From the NCBI GenBank assembly GCA_035533275.1, contig DATLUD010000055.1, positions 82,119-146,118 of the forward strand: a DNA stretch of 64,000 bases, written 5' to 3'. Below, one piece after another: positions 27,656 to 35,610 of the stretch (position 1 is the stretch's first letter; every line of letters begins with the position of its first letter). The DNA comes from SCRA01 sp035533275 (GTDB lineage Bacteria > Vulcanimicrobiota > Vulcanimicrobiia > Vulcanimicrobiales > SCRA01). The translations under genes were made by a program, and so were the position numbers. Under the pieces are notes generated by a model that did not search any database, was not told the origin of the DNA, and was given only the letters and a program-made list of their open reading frames with translations.

Positions 27656-29362
27656 GTGGCCAAGATGTTGGATCGCGGCTTGGGCACCGGTTCGAGCCCC
27701 GAGTACGAGGCGGCGCGGACGAAGTGGCAGGCTGACTACGACCAAGCGAAGCTGAGGACCGGCCCGGGCGCCGGGGCGATGGACCGCACGATCTCCGATC
27801 TGCCGACCAAGCCGCTCTACGGCCCCGAAGACGTGGCCCACCTCGACCTCACGCGCGATCTCGGCCTCCCGGGAGAGTACCCGTACACGCGCGGCATCCA
27901 TCCGACGATGCACCAGGGGCGTCTCTGGACGATGCGCCAGTTCGCCGGCTTCGGTACGGCCAAGCAGACCAACGAGCGCTACCACTTCCTGCTCTCGCAA
28001 GGACAGATGGGCCTCTCGGTGGCGTTCGACATGCCCACGCTGCTCGGCTACGACAGCGATCATCCGCGGGCACTCGGCGAGGTCGGCAAGTGCGGCGTGG
28101 CGATCGACTCGGTGCGCGACATGCAGGTGCTCTTCGACGGCATCGACCTGGGCGGCATCACCACGTCGATGACGATCAACGGCCCCGCGGCCATCATGCT
28201 GGCCATGTACGTCGCCGCCGCCGAGACGCAAGGCGTGCCGGCGGAGCGGTTGGGCGGCACCGTCCAGACGGACATCCTCAAGGAGTACATCGCCCAGAAG
28301 GAGTGGATCTTCCCGCCCCGGCCGCACATGCGCGTCATCGTCGACATGATGCGCTTCACGCGCGACCGCATGCCGAAGTTCAACCCGATCTCCGTCTCGG
28401 GCTACCACATCCGCGAGGCCGGCTCCACGGCGGTGCAGGAGCTGGCGTTCACGCTGGCCGACGGCTTCGCGTACGTGGAGGCCGGCGTGACCTCCGGCAT
28501 GGACGTCGACTCGTTCGCGCCGCGCATCTCGTTCTTCTTCAATTCGCACATCGACTTCTTCGAGGAGATCTGCAAGTTCCGCGCCGCGCGCAGGATCTGG
28601 GCGCGCCGCATGCGCGAGAAGTACGGGGCCAAGGATCCTCGCTCGTGGACGCTGCGCTTCCACACGCAGACGGCCGGCTGCAGCGCCACCGCGCAACAGC
28701 CGGAGAACAACATCGTGCGCGTGGCGTTCGAGGCCATGGCGGCGGCGCTGGGCGGCACGCAGTCGCTCCACACCAACTCGATGGACGAAGTGCTGGCCTT
28801 GCCCACCGAGAAGTCGGTGGAGATCGCGCTGCGCACCCAGCAGGTGCTGGCCTACGAGACCAACGTCACCAACGTGATCGATCCGCTGGGCGGCTCCTAC
28901 TACGTCGAGGCGCTCACGGATCAGATGGAGCGCGAGGCCGAGGAGTACTTCGCGCGCATCGAGGAGTTCGGAGGCGTCATCCCCGCCATCGAGGCCGGCT
29001 TCTTTCAGCGGGAGATCGCCGACGCGTCGTACCGCTACCAGCGCTCGCTCGAGACCAAGGAGCGCATCGTGGTGGGCGTCAACGCCTTCGAGAAGTCCGA
29101 CGAGCGGCCCCCGAGCGACCTGTTGAAGATCGATCGCGCGATCGAGTTGGAGCAAGCCAAGGCCGTGCAGGGCGTGCGCGCGTCGCGCGAGCCCGGCAAG
29201 GTGGAGGAGGCGCTGGCCGCGCTGCGGCGCGCCTGCGAGACCACGGACCGCAATGTCATGGAGCCGATCCTCGACGCCGTGCGCGCGCTGGCCACGGAAG
29301 GCGAGATCGTGGAAGCCATGGTGGACGTCTACGGTCGCTACACCGAGATGCCCGCCTTTTAG
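27656..29362 (+). CDS. Acyl-CoA mutase large subunit (methylmalonyl-CoA / isobutyryl-CoA mutase type)
   Basis: The 568-residue protein is the TIM-barrel catalytic half of a split adenosylcobalamin-dependent mutase. The conserved barrel segments GLSVAFDMPTLLGYDSDHPR, GITTSMTINGPAAIM, FNPISVSGYHIREAGSTAVQ and GGTQSLHTNSMDEVLALPTE are all visible. At residue 96 the sequence is RQFAGFG, where true methylmalonyl-CoA mutases carry the active-site tyrosine (RQYAGF). Phe there is described for isobutyryl-CoA mutase, so the substrate is uncertain. GTG start with GCGGAG upstream; ATG at 27665 is an alternative. The B12-binding subunit follows at 29601. Confidence 0.9.
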   Translation: MAKMLDRGLGTGSSPEYEAARTKWQADYDQAKLRTGPGAGAMDRTISDLPTKPLYGPEDVAHLDLTRDLGLPGEYPYTRGIHPTMHQGRLWTMRQFAGFGTAKQTNERYHFLLSQGQMGLSVAFDMPTLLGYDSDHPRALGEVGKCGVAIDSVRDMQVLFDGIDLGGITTSMTINGPAAIMLAMYVAAAETQGVPAERLGGTVQTDILKEYIAQKEWIFPPRPHMRVIVDMMRFTRDRMPKFNPISVSGYHIREAGSTAVQELAFTLADGFAYVEAGVTSGMDVDSFAPRISFFFNSHIDFFEEICKFRAARRIWARRMREKYGAKDPRSWTLRFHTQTAGCSATAQQPENNIVRVAFEAMAAALGGTQSLHTNSMDEVLALPTEKSVEIALRTQQVLAYETNVTNVIDPLGGSYYVEALTDQMEREAEEYFARIEEFGGVIPAIEAGFFQREIADASYRYQRSLETKERIVVGVNAFEKSDERPPSDLLKIDRAIELEQAKAVQGVRASREPGKVEEALAALRRACETTDRNVMEPILDAVRALATEGEIVEAMVDVYGRYTEMPAF

Positions 29363-29395
29363 GGAATCTCTGATGTGCGTCCATCAGAGCTTCCC
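29362..29395 (+). other. Long hairpin between mutase genes
   Basis: GGGAA-T-CTCTGATG pairs with CATCAGAG-C-TTCCC around the loop TGCGTC: 13 pairs with one internal mismatch, starting on the last base of the large-subunit stop codon. No U-run follows, so it is more likely an mRNA stabiliser or processing element between operon cistrons than a terminator. Confidence 0.6.
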
Positions 29396-29428
29396 TGACG
29401 GGGCATGTGGGCAATGGGAGATACGGGA

Positions 29429-29599
29429 ATGCACACCATCGAGTCTCCGGAGCGCGAGCGCGATCTGCGCGAGCGTCTGCTGGAGTTTACCGACAAGCTG
29501 CGCCAGGCGCTGGCCTTGGCGCAGGACATGGAGCGGCGCGCCGGGACGGCGCGCAACGAGGGCGCGTCCCCCGACGTGCCGCAGGTGAGGGAGAAGTAG
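29429..29599 (+). CDS. Small hypothetical protein in the mutase operon
   Basis: A 56-residue, charged, probably coiled-coil protein (ERERDLRERLLEFTDKLRQA) sits between the two mutase subunit genes and ends 1 base before the small-subunit start. ATG 29429 has GGGAGA upstream; in-frame ATG codons at 29405 and 29417 are alternatives. I do not recognise the family. The tight spacing suggests it is translated with the mutase, perhaps as an accessory or subunit-linking peptide. Confidence 0.55.
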   Translation: MHTIESPERERDLRERLLEFTDKLRQALALAQDMERRAGTARNEGASPDVPQVREK

Positions 29600-29600
29600 C

Positions 29601-30026
29601 TTGTCCAGTCAGATGGACCGCCCGCTGCGCGTGGTGGTCGCCAAGGCCGGCCTCGACGGCCACGACCGCGGGGCCAAGGTAATCGCGCGTGCCTTGCGCG
29701 ACGCGGGGATGGAGGTCATCTACACCGGCCTCTTCCAGACGCCCGAGCAGATCGTGGAGACGGCGATCCAGGAAGACGCCGACGGCATCGGTCTCTCGAT
29801 CCTCTCCGGCGCGCACATGACGCTCTTTCCGATGGTGGTGGAGCAGCTCAAGGCGCGCGGCGCCGAGGACATCGTCTTCTTCGGCGGCGGCACGATCCCA
29901 GCCGACGACGCCGACGAGCTCAAGCGCCTGGGCGTGCGCGCCATCTTTACCCCCGGCGCCCCTCTCTCGGAGATCATCGACTTCGTCCGGAGCGAGTGCT
30001 CGAAGCGGCGTGAGGTGCTGCGGTGA
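29601..30026 (+). CDS. Acyl-CoA mutase small subunit, cobalamin-binding
   Basis: The 141-residue protein is the B12-binding (flavodoxin-like) half of the mutase. It has the D-x-H-x-x-G motif in KAGLDGHDRGAKVIARAL, whose His is the lower axial cobalt ligand, plus the S-x-L segment IGLSILSGAHMTLFP and the GG motif FFGGGTIPADD. TTG start at 29601 with GAGGGAGAA upstream; ATG at 29613 is possible. It assembles with the large subunit, and MeaB services the cofactor. Confidence 0.93.
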   Translation: MSSQMDRPLRVVVAKAGLDGHDRGAKVIARALRDAGMEVIYTGLFQTPEQIVETAIQEDADGIGLSILSGAHMTLFPMVVEQLKARGAEDIVFFGGGTIPADDADELKRLGVRAIFTPGAPLSEIIDFVRSECSKRREVLR

Positions 30027-30226
30027 AGGCCGACGACTACTTGGAGATCCAGCATCGCGCCCGATTGGTGCGGGCGCGCGAGGTCCAGGTGTTCTGCAAC
30101 GACGTCCTCGACCGCGTGCGGCGAGAGTTTCCCGAGATGTACGGCACGGATGTCCTCGTGGAGCTGCGCGCGTACTCGGACTCGAACAAGCGCAAGATCA
30201 AGCGTCTCGAAGACGTCTACCATTAA
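30023..30226 (+). CDS. Small hypothetical protein at the end of the mutase operon
   Basis: A 67-residue product (GTG start overlapping the small-subunit stop as GTGA) with a helical N-terminus and the segment VQVFCNDVLDRVRREFPEMY, and a basic end KRKIKRLEDVYH. It ends 9 bases before gltX. I do not recognise it. Coupling to the mutase gene and codon use like its neighbours support a real gene. Confidence 0.6.
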   Translation: MKADDYLEIQHRARLVRAREVQVFCNDVLDRVRREFPEMYGTDVLVELRAYSDSNKRKIKRLEDVYH

Positions 30227-30235
30227 GGGAAGGGA

Positions 30236-31708
30236 ATGACGGTTAGGGTTCGTTTCGCTCCGTCGCCGACGGGGTTTTTGCACGTAGGAGGGGCGCGCAC
30301 CGCGCTCTTCAATTGGCTCTTCGCGCGTCATCACGGCGGCACGATGGTGCTTCGCGTGGAGGACACGGACGTGGCGCGCGAGCGTCCCGAGTACCGCGAG
30401 GCGATCTTCCGAGCCTTCGAGTGGCTGGGCATCGACTTCGACGAGGGTCCTGCCAAGGGCGGCCCGTATGGACCGTACGCGCAGCGCGAGCGCATCCCCC
30501 TCTATCAGGGGAAGGCGCGCGAGCTGCTGGAGCGCGGCCTGGTCTATCCGTGCTTCTGCACCCCGCGCGAGGAAGGCGCCACGGCGCAGGACGACGAGCC
30601 CGAGCAGTCGAGCGCCGCGGCGCGCTGCCGCTGCCGCTACCTGAGCGCCGAGGAGCGTGCCGAGAGGGAGCGCGCGCTGGGCGGAGAGACGCCGGCGCTG
30701 CGCTTCGCCGTCGACCAGTCGCGCTCGTACGCGGTGGATGATCTGGTGCGCGGCCACGTGGTCTTTCCGCCCGGCCAGGTGGAGGACTTCATCATCACCA
30801 AGGTCGGCCTCCAGCCGCTCTACAACTTCGCGGCCGTCATCGACGACCACCTGATGGAGATCACGCACGTGATCCGGGGCGAGGAGCACCTGGCCAACAC
30901 GCCCAAGCAGAACGTGCTCTACGAGACCTTCGGCTGGCAGCCGCCAGTCTACGCGCACATTCCGATCATCCTCAACATGGAGGGCAAGAAGCTCTCCAAG
31001 CGCGACGGCGCGACGGCCGTGGCCGACTTCCAGCGGCTGGGCTATCTCCCCGAGGCGCTGCTCAACTTCATCGCGCTGCTGGGATGGTCTCCGGGCGAGG
31101 ATCGCGAGCTGATGACGCGCGAGGAGCTGGTGGCGGCCTTCGACGTCGCCCGCGTGCAGAAGCACGGCGCGAAGTTCGACACCGAGAAGCTCGCTTGGAT
31201 GAACGGCGAGTACATCAAGCAGGCCCCCATCGACGAGCTGGTCGACGGCGTGAGCCTGATCCTCTCGCTGCAGCCCGACGCCGCCTCGCTGCGCACCGAC
31301 CGCGCGTACGTGGCCGCCGTCTGCGAGCTGCTGCGCGAGCGCGCGAAGACGCTCGCCGAGATGGTCGAGGCCAACCGCTACTTCTTCGAGGCGGCGAGCA
31401 TCGCGCCCGATCCCGAAGCGGTGAAGAAGCGCGCCTCCTCGCCGTTGGCGTTCGAGCGGCTCGCGCTGGTGCACACCATGCTGACGGCCGTGCCCACGTG
31501 GGACGCCGTCACGCTGGAGACGGCGATCCGCGCGCTGGCCGACGAGCACGGCGGAAAGGCCGGTGACTTCATCCACCCCTTGCGCGTGGCCGTGACCGGC
31601 TACGCGGTGAGCCCCGGGATCTTCCAAACGTTGGAGGTGCTGGGGCGCGACCTCTCGCTCCGGCGCATCTCGGAATTTCTCGAGCGCCGCGAAGCGCTGA
31701 CCACGTAG
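30236..31708 (+). CDS. gltX: Glutamyl-tRNA synthetase
   Basis: The 490-residue class I synthetase shows the HIGH-type motif in RFAPSPTGFLHVGGARTALF and the KMSKS-type motif KKLSKRDGA (about residues 252-260). The discriminating anticodon-binding helical bundle follows at the C-terminus. It charges tRNA-Glu, and possibly tRNA-Gln if the cell uses the transamidation route. A Glu/Gln-rich insert (EEGATAQDDEPEQSSAAARC) near residue 110-130 is slightly longer than usual. The four-cysteine zinc motif of some GluRS is only partly visible (CFC, then CRCRY). Confidence 0.97.
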   Translation: MTVRVRFAPSPTGFLHVGGARTALFNWLFARHHGGTMVLRVEDTDVARERPEYREAIFRAFEWLGIDFDEGPAKGGPYGPYAQRERIPLYQGKARELLERGLVYPCFCTPREEGATAQDDEPEQSSAAARCRCRYLSAEERAERERALGGETPALRFAVDQSRSYAVDDLVRGHVVFPPGQVEDFIITKVGLQPLYNFAAVIDDHLMEITHVIRGEEHLANTPKQNVLYETFGWQPPVYAHIPIILNMEGKKLSKRDGATAVADFQRLGYLPEALLNFIALLGWSPGEDRELMTREELVAAFDVARVQKHGAKFDTEKLAWMNGEYIKQAPIDELVDGVSLILSLQPDAASLRTDRAYVAAVCELLRERAKTLAEMVEANRYFFEAASIAPDPEAVKKRASSPLAFERLALVHTMLTAVPTWDAVTLETAIRALADEHGGKAGDFIHPLRVAVTGYAVSPGIFQTLEVLGRDLSLRRISEFLERREALTT

Positions 31709-31724
31709 CCTGGGGGAGCGACGT

Positions 31725-33092
31725 ATGCGAGCGGTAGTCCTGGCGGCCGGCAAGGGGACGCGGATGAAGAGCGCGCTCCCCAAGGTGCTGCACCCCATCT
31801 GCGGCGAGCCGATGCTCGCCCACGTGCTGCGCGCGCTGGAGGAGGCGGGCGTCGGCGACGTGAGCGTGGTGGTCTCGCCGGAGGTGCTGGACCGCCTGGA
31901 GGAACTCCCCGGCGGCGCGCCGCGCACGGTGATCCAGGAGCCTCAGTTGGGCACGGGACATGCCGTGCAGGTGGCGCTGGCCGATCTGCCGCCCGCCGAC
32001 GGCCCGCTGCTGATCTGCTCGGGCGACATGCCGCTGGTGACCGGCGAGCTCCTGCGCCGGGCGCTCGACGCGCTGCGCCAAGCTCCCGCGAGCGGCGCCC
32101 TGGCGGGCGCGGCCTGCGCCCTGGTGACGGCGCGCATGCCCTTGCCGTCGAGCTTCGGCCGCATCGTGCGCGACGGCGAGGGGCGCGTTCGCGCCATCGT
32201 CGAGGCGCGCGACGCCGCTCCCGAGCAGCTGGCGATCGACGAGATGAACGCGGCGATCTACGCCTTCGACGAACGGCTGCTGCGCGCCGCGCTGCCGAAG
32301 CTCTCCAACCGCAACGCGCAGGGCGAGTACTATCTGACCGACGTCGTGGCGCTGGCCGTCGCCGAGGGGCAGAGCGTGATCCCCGTGCCGTGCGACGACT
32401 ATCGCATCACCCTCGGCATCAACGACCGCGTGGAGCTGGCGGCGGCCCGGCGCATCATGAACGCGCGCCTGTGCGAGCGCTGGATGCGCGAGGGCGTGAC
32501 CATCGAGGATCCCGAGACCACCTATCTCGAGGCAGGCGTGGCGCTGGCGCGCGACGTCACCATCCTGCACAACACGGCGCTGCGAGGAAGCACGCGCGTC
32601 GGCGAGGGCTCCACCATCGGCCCCGACAGCGAGCTGATCGACGCGATCGTGGGCCGCTCGTGCGCGATCCGCCGCTCCGTGGTCACCCAGGCGCGCCTGG
32701 GTGACGGGGTGCTGGTGGGTCCGTTCGCGCATCTTCGCCCGGGCGCGGACTTGAGCGACGGCGTGCACATCGGCAACTACGTCGAGGTGAAAAAGAGCCG
32801 GCTGGGCAAGGGCACCAAGGCCAACCACCTCACGTACCTCGGCGATGCGGAGATCGGCAGCAAGGTCAACATCGGGGCCGGCACCATCACGTGCAACTAC
32901 GACGGCGTCCAGAAGCACCGCACCACGATCGGCGACGAGGCCTTCATCGGCACCAACTCCTCGCTGGTGGCACCCATCGAGATCGGCGCGGGGGCGCTGA
33001 CCGGTGCCGGCTCCGTGGTGATCCGGAACGTCGCCGCCGGCGAGCGCGTGGCGGGAAACCCCGCGCGTCCCCTGCCTCCCAAGAGGACCTGA
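31725..33092 (+). CDS. glmU: Bifunctional GlcNAc-1-P uridyltransferase / GlcN-1-P acetyltransferase
   Basis: The 455-residue enzyme makes UDP-GlcNAc for peptidoglycan. The N-terminal pyrophosphorylase starts VVLAAGKGTRMKS, with QLGTGHAVQVAL and SGDMPL. The C-terminal left-handed beta-helix has the acetyltransferase His/Tyr region HLTYLGDAEIGSKVNIGAGT and CNYDG. The length is normal. It is 16 bases behind gltX and 10 bases before the GGDEF gene. Confidence 0.97.
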   Translation: MRAVVLAAGKGTRMKSALPKVLHPICGEPMLAHVLRALEEAGVGDVSVVVSPEVLDRLEELPGGAPRTVIQEPQLGTGHAVQVALADLPPADGPLLICSGDMPLVTGELLRRALDALRQAPASGALAGAACALVTARMPLPSSFGRIVRDGEGRVRAIVEARDAAPEQLAIDEMNAAIYAFDERLLRAALPKLSNRNAQGEYYLTDVVALAVAEGQSVIPVPCDDYRITLGINDRVELAAARRIMNARLCERWMREGVTIEDPETTYLEAGVALARDVTILHNTALRGSTRVGEGSTIGPDSELIDAIVGRSCAIRRSVVTQARLGDGVLVGPFAHLRPGADLSDGVHIGNYVEVKKSRLGKGTKANHLTYLGDAEIGSKVNIGAGTITCNYDGVQKHRTTIGDEAFIGTNSSLVAPIEIGAGALTGAGSVVIRNVAAGERVAGNPARPLPPKRT

Positions 33093-33102
33093 CGCCGACG
33101 CC

Positions 33103-34206
33103 ATGGCGACGGGTGTGGTCGCGGCGCTCTCTCTGACCGTTGCGCTCGCCGCGCTGCCGGCGGCGTTGCTCGTGCGGCGTGCCGCGGCGTGGCGCGCGCA
33201 GGCCCGTGCGGAGCGCGCGCGGAGCCGCGCACTGGCGGAGGCGATGCGGGAGGTGGCCCACGCGGCGGCCGACGGAGAGGCCGCGGCGCGCGCCGCGCTC
33301 TTCCGCACGGTGGCGCGCCTGTTGCCATGCCGTCTCCTCCTCTACTTTCGCGCCGAGGGCGAGCTGCTGCGCTGCGCCGACGGTTGGGGAGCCACCGCCC
33401 CGGCGTGGCGCGACGTGCGCCTGCAACGCGACGGCGCGGAGAACGTGGTCGCCTCAGCGGCACGCACGGGACGGGCGCAGGTGCTCACCGCCGAGCCGGG
33501 CTCGCCGCGCCCGCTGGTCCCCGAGGAGCCGCGCTCGTTGGCGCTGCCCATCCATCATCGCGACCGCCTCTGCGGCGTGCTCTACGCTGGTGGGTTGGCG
33601 CGAGCGCCGGAAGCAGGCGCGCTGGAGCTGGCGACCCTGCTGGGCGAGGCCTGCGGCGGCGCGCTCGAGGCCGCCTCACGCATCGAGCGCCACGTCAGCG
33701 AGGCCACCACCGATGGCCTCACCGGACTGCTGACGCCGCGCGCCTTTCGCGTGCGCTTGGCGCGCGAGATGACGCCGCCCGCGCGCGAGCGCTTCGCCGC
33801 GCTCTCGCTGCTCTTCGTGGACACCGACCACTTCAAGTCCGTCAACGACCGCCTGGGGCACGCCGCGGGCGACGAGATGCTGCGCGCCGTCGCGCGCGTG
33901 CTGCGTGAGTGCTCGGCCGATGCGCGCGCGCTGGTGGGGCGCAACGGCGGCGACGAGTTCTGCCTGGCACTGCTGGACGAGGGCAAGTCCCGTGCGCTCG
34001 AGCGCGCCGAGCGCATCCGCGCGGCGGTGGCGGCGCTGGGCGCGGGCGTGAGCGCCTCGATCGGCGTGGCGTGCTTTCCCGAGGACGCGGCGAACGCCGA
34101 CCAGTTGCTCGAGGCCGCCGATGCCGCCATGTACCACAGCAAGCGATCGGGGCGCGACCGCGTCTCGTGCGCCGTGGACGGGGGAGCGCTCGTCGTCGGC
34201 CGGTGA
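33103..34206 (+). CDS. Diguanylate cyclase with GAF-like domain
   Basis: The 367-residue protein has one N-terminal hydrophobic helix (about residues 1-25), a coiled stretch, a GAF-like sensor domain (roughly 50-195) and a C-terminal GGDEF domain with the intact active site RNGGDEFCLAL. An upstream FVDTDHFKSVNDRLGHAAGD supplies the Mg and substrate residues. It should synthesise cyclic di-GMP at the membrane. There is no RxxD I-site five residues before GGDEF (the sequence there is SADARALVG), so product inhibition may be lacking. Confidence 0.9.
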   Translation: MATGVVAALSLTVALAALPAALLVRRAAAWRAQARAERARSRALAEAMREVAHAAADGEAAARAALFRTVARLLPCRLLLYFRAEGELLRCADGWGATAPAWRDVRLQRDGAENVVASAARTGRAQVLTAEPGSPRPLVPEEPRSLALPIHHRDRLCGVLYAGGLARAPEAGALELATLLGEACGGALEAASRIERHVSEATTDGLTGLLTPRAFRVRLAREMTPPARERFAALSLLFVDTDHFKSVNDRLGHAAGDEMLRAVARVLRECSADARALVGRNGGDEFCLALLDEGKSRALERAERIRAAVAALGAGVSASIGVACFPEDAANADQLLEAADAAMYHSKRSGRDRVSCAVDGGALVVGR

Positions 34207-34290
34207 TTCTCGCGCGATGCGAAAGCCGGCCCGAGAAACGCCGGGGAGTCGCCAGGTTTATCGGATGAGCGCAGCGGATACCTCTCCGGT

Positions 34291-34962
34291 ATGGAACTCT
34301 CGCGGCGCGCCATTCCGTACACGCCGTTCACCAAGGATCTCTCCGAGACCACGATCGCGCTGGTCTCGACCGCTGGCGTGCACCTCAAGAGCCAGGAGCC
34401 GTACGATCTCAAGGGCGACACCTCGTTCCGCGAGATCCCAGCCGACGTCGTGACGTCGGATCTCACCGTCACCCACGAGCACTACGACATCTCGCATGCG
34501 CTCGCCGACATCAACTGCGTCTTTCCGATCGACCGCCTGCGCGAGCTCCATCGCGACGGCGTGATCGGAGGCATTGCCCCCGTGCACTACGGGATGATGG
34601 GCTACACGCTGCAGATGAAGCCGGTGCTGGAGCAGACGGCGCCCGAGATCGCGCGGCGCATCGAGCGCAGTCCCACCGACGCGGTCCTGCTCACCGGCGG
34701 GTGACCGCTCTGCCATCGCACGGTCGTGCATGTCCAGCGCGCCATCGAGGCCAACGGGGTTCCCACCATCCTGATCACCGTCGAGCCGACGCAATCGGCG
34801 CAGGCGCGCCCCCCGCGCGCCGTGCAGCCGGTGAACCATCAGCTGGGCTGGCCCGTGGGTCCCGAGGGGGCCGTCGAGGTCCAGCGCAAGACGGTCGAGC
34901 ACGCGCTCAGGTGCTTGCTCCACCCCGTGGAACCGGGAACGATTCAGACCTACGAGGACTAA
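34291..34962 (+). CDS. Selenoprotein B-like protein of the glycine/sarcosine/betaine/D-proline reductase family, with in-frame TGA (Sec)
   Basis: One frame from ATG 34291 to TAA 34960-34962 is interrupted only by TGA at 34702-34704. Reading TGA as selenocysteine gives a 223-residue protein with Sec138 in VLLTGGUPLCHRTVVHVQRA, a U-x-x-C redox motif. In the GrdB/PrdB family selenocysteine occupies this position. Both halves belong to the family: the N-half has HALADINCVFPIDRLREL and GVIGGIAPVHYGMMGYTL, and the C-half continues the same domain (GVPTILITVEP). The usual reductase partner genes are absent, so the substrate is unknown. A SECIS-like hairpin follows the TGA. The gene sits 87 bases before a second selenoprotein gene. 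Confidence 0.85.
34714..34732 (+). promoter_or_regulatory. Bacterial SECIS-like hairpin for the selenoprotein B-like gene
   Basis: CAT-C-GCAC and GTGC-ATG form a 7-bp stem with one bulged C around the tetraloop GGTC. The loop begins 17 bases after the TGA, within the usual range, and carries the GGU bases known to contact SelB in the E. coli fdhF element. Confidence 0.7.
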
Positions 34963-35049
34963 GGCGCCGGTCTTCCGAAAAGCCGGATATCTCGTAGGTT
35001 TTGGTTTTCACTTCCACTCTACAACAAGGAAAGGTCACGGTTCGCAGCC

Positions 35050-35553
35050 ATGGCAGTCACCAAAGGGCGGACGAGTGTGGCGCACGCGACGGCGACGCTG
35101 AAGGTCGGAGAGACCGCTCCGGACTTCACGCTCCCCGTCGTCAACGGAGAAGGCACGTTCAAGCTCTCCGACCAGAAGGGCAAGAACGTCGTCCTGGCGT
35201 TCTTCCCGCTCGCGTTCACACCCGTCTGAACGGCTCAGTTGCCTTCGTACTCCGAGCAATTGGATCGGTTCGAAGGCTACAATGCCCAGGTCGTGGGCAT
35301 CAGCATCGACACCAAGCCCTCCAGCTCCAAGTGGGTGGAGTCGCTCGGTGGACTCGACTACCCGGTACTCAGCGACTTCTGGCCGCACGGCGAGGTCGCG
35401 CAGAAGTACGGCGTCCTTCGCAAGGAGGGGATCGCCGAGCGCGCGATCGTCATCGTGGACAAGGAGGGCCGCGTGCGCTACATCGACGTGCACGACATCA
35501 AGGAGCAGCCCGACGAGGAGCAGATCTTCGACGAGCTGCGCAAGCTGGGGTAG
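35050..35553 (+). CDS. Selenocysteine-containing peroxiredoxin (in-frame TGA at the peroxidatic residue)
   Basis: The frame from ATG 35050 to TAG 35551-35553 contains a single TGA at 35227-35229. Read as selenocysteine (Sec60) it falls in FFPLAFTPVUTAQL, exactly where peroxiredoxins have the peroxidatic Cys in FTPVCT. The rest is normal AhpC/TSA fold: VGETAPDFTLPVVNGEG, VVGISIDTKPSSSKWV, PVLSDFWPHGEVAQKYGV, RAIVIVDKEGRVRYIDVHD. Length is 167 residues, one-Cys AhpE/BCP-like; no resolving Cys is visible. Such Prx selenoproteins reduce peroxides faster than Cys forms. GTG 35077 is an alternative start. A SECIS-like hairpin follows the TGA and a strong terminator follows the stop. Confidence 0.9.
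35241..35277 (+). promoter_or_regulatory. Bacterial SECIS-like hairpin for the peroxiredoxin gene
   Basis: GCCTTCG/CGAAGGC forms a 7-bp lower stem. After an internal loop, CCGA/TCGG forms a 4-bp upper stem around the 9-base loop GCAATTGGA. The loop starts with G and lies 26 bases after the TGA, which fits the general bacterial SECIS model. Confidence 0.65.
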
Positions 35554-35577
35554 GTTGCGGCAAGGCCGCGTAGAGGA

Positions 35578-35609
35578 AGAGGCTCCGCCGCCGGCGGAGC
35601 CTCTTTTTC
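35578..35609 (+). terminator. Rho-independent terminator after the selenoprotein genes
   Basis: AGAGGCTCCGCC and GGCGGAGCCTCT pair in a perfect 12-bp stem around a GCC loop, followed by the T-run of CTCTTTTTC. It ends 24 bases after the peroxiredoxin stop and immediately before the next ATG. Confidence 0.9.
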
Positions 35610-35610
35610 G

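Noticed and set aside
34291..35553. Reading the two TGA-interrupted genes as pseudogenes or sequencing errors
   Set aside because: Each TGA is the only interruption, lies exactly at a catalytic redox position and is followed by a SECIS-like hairpin; two independent cases side by side are not chance.
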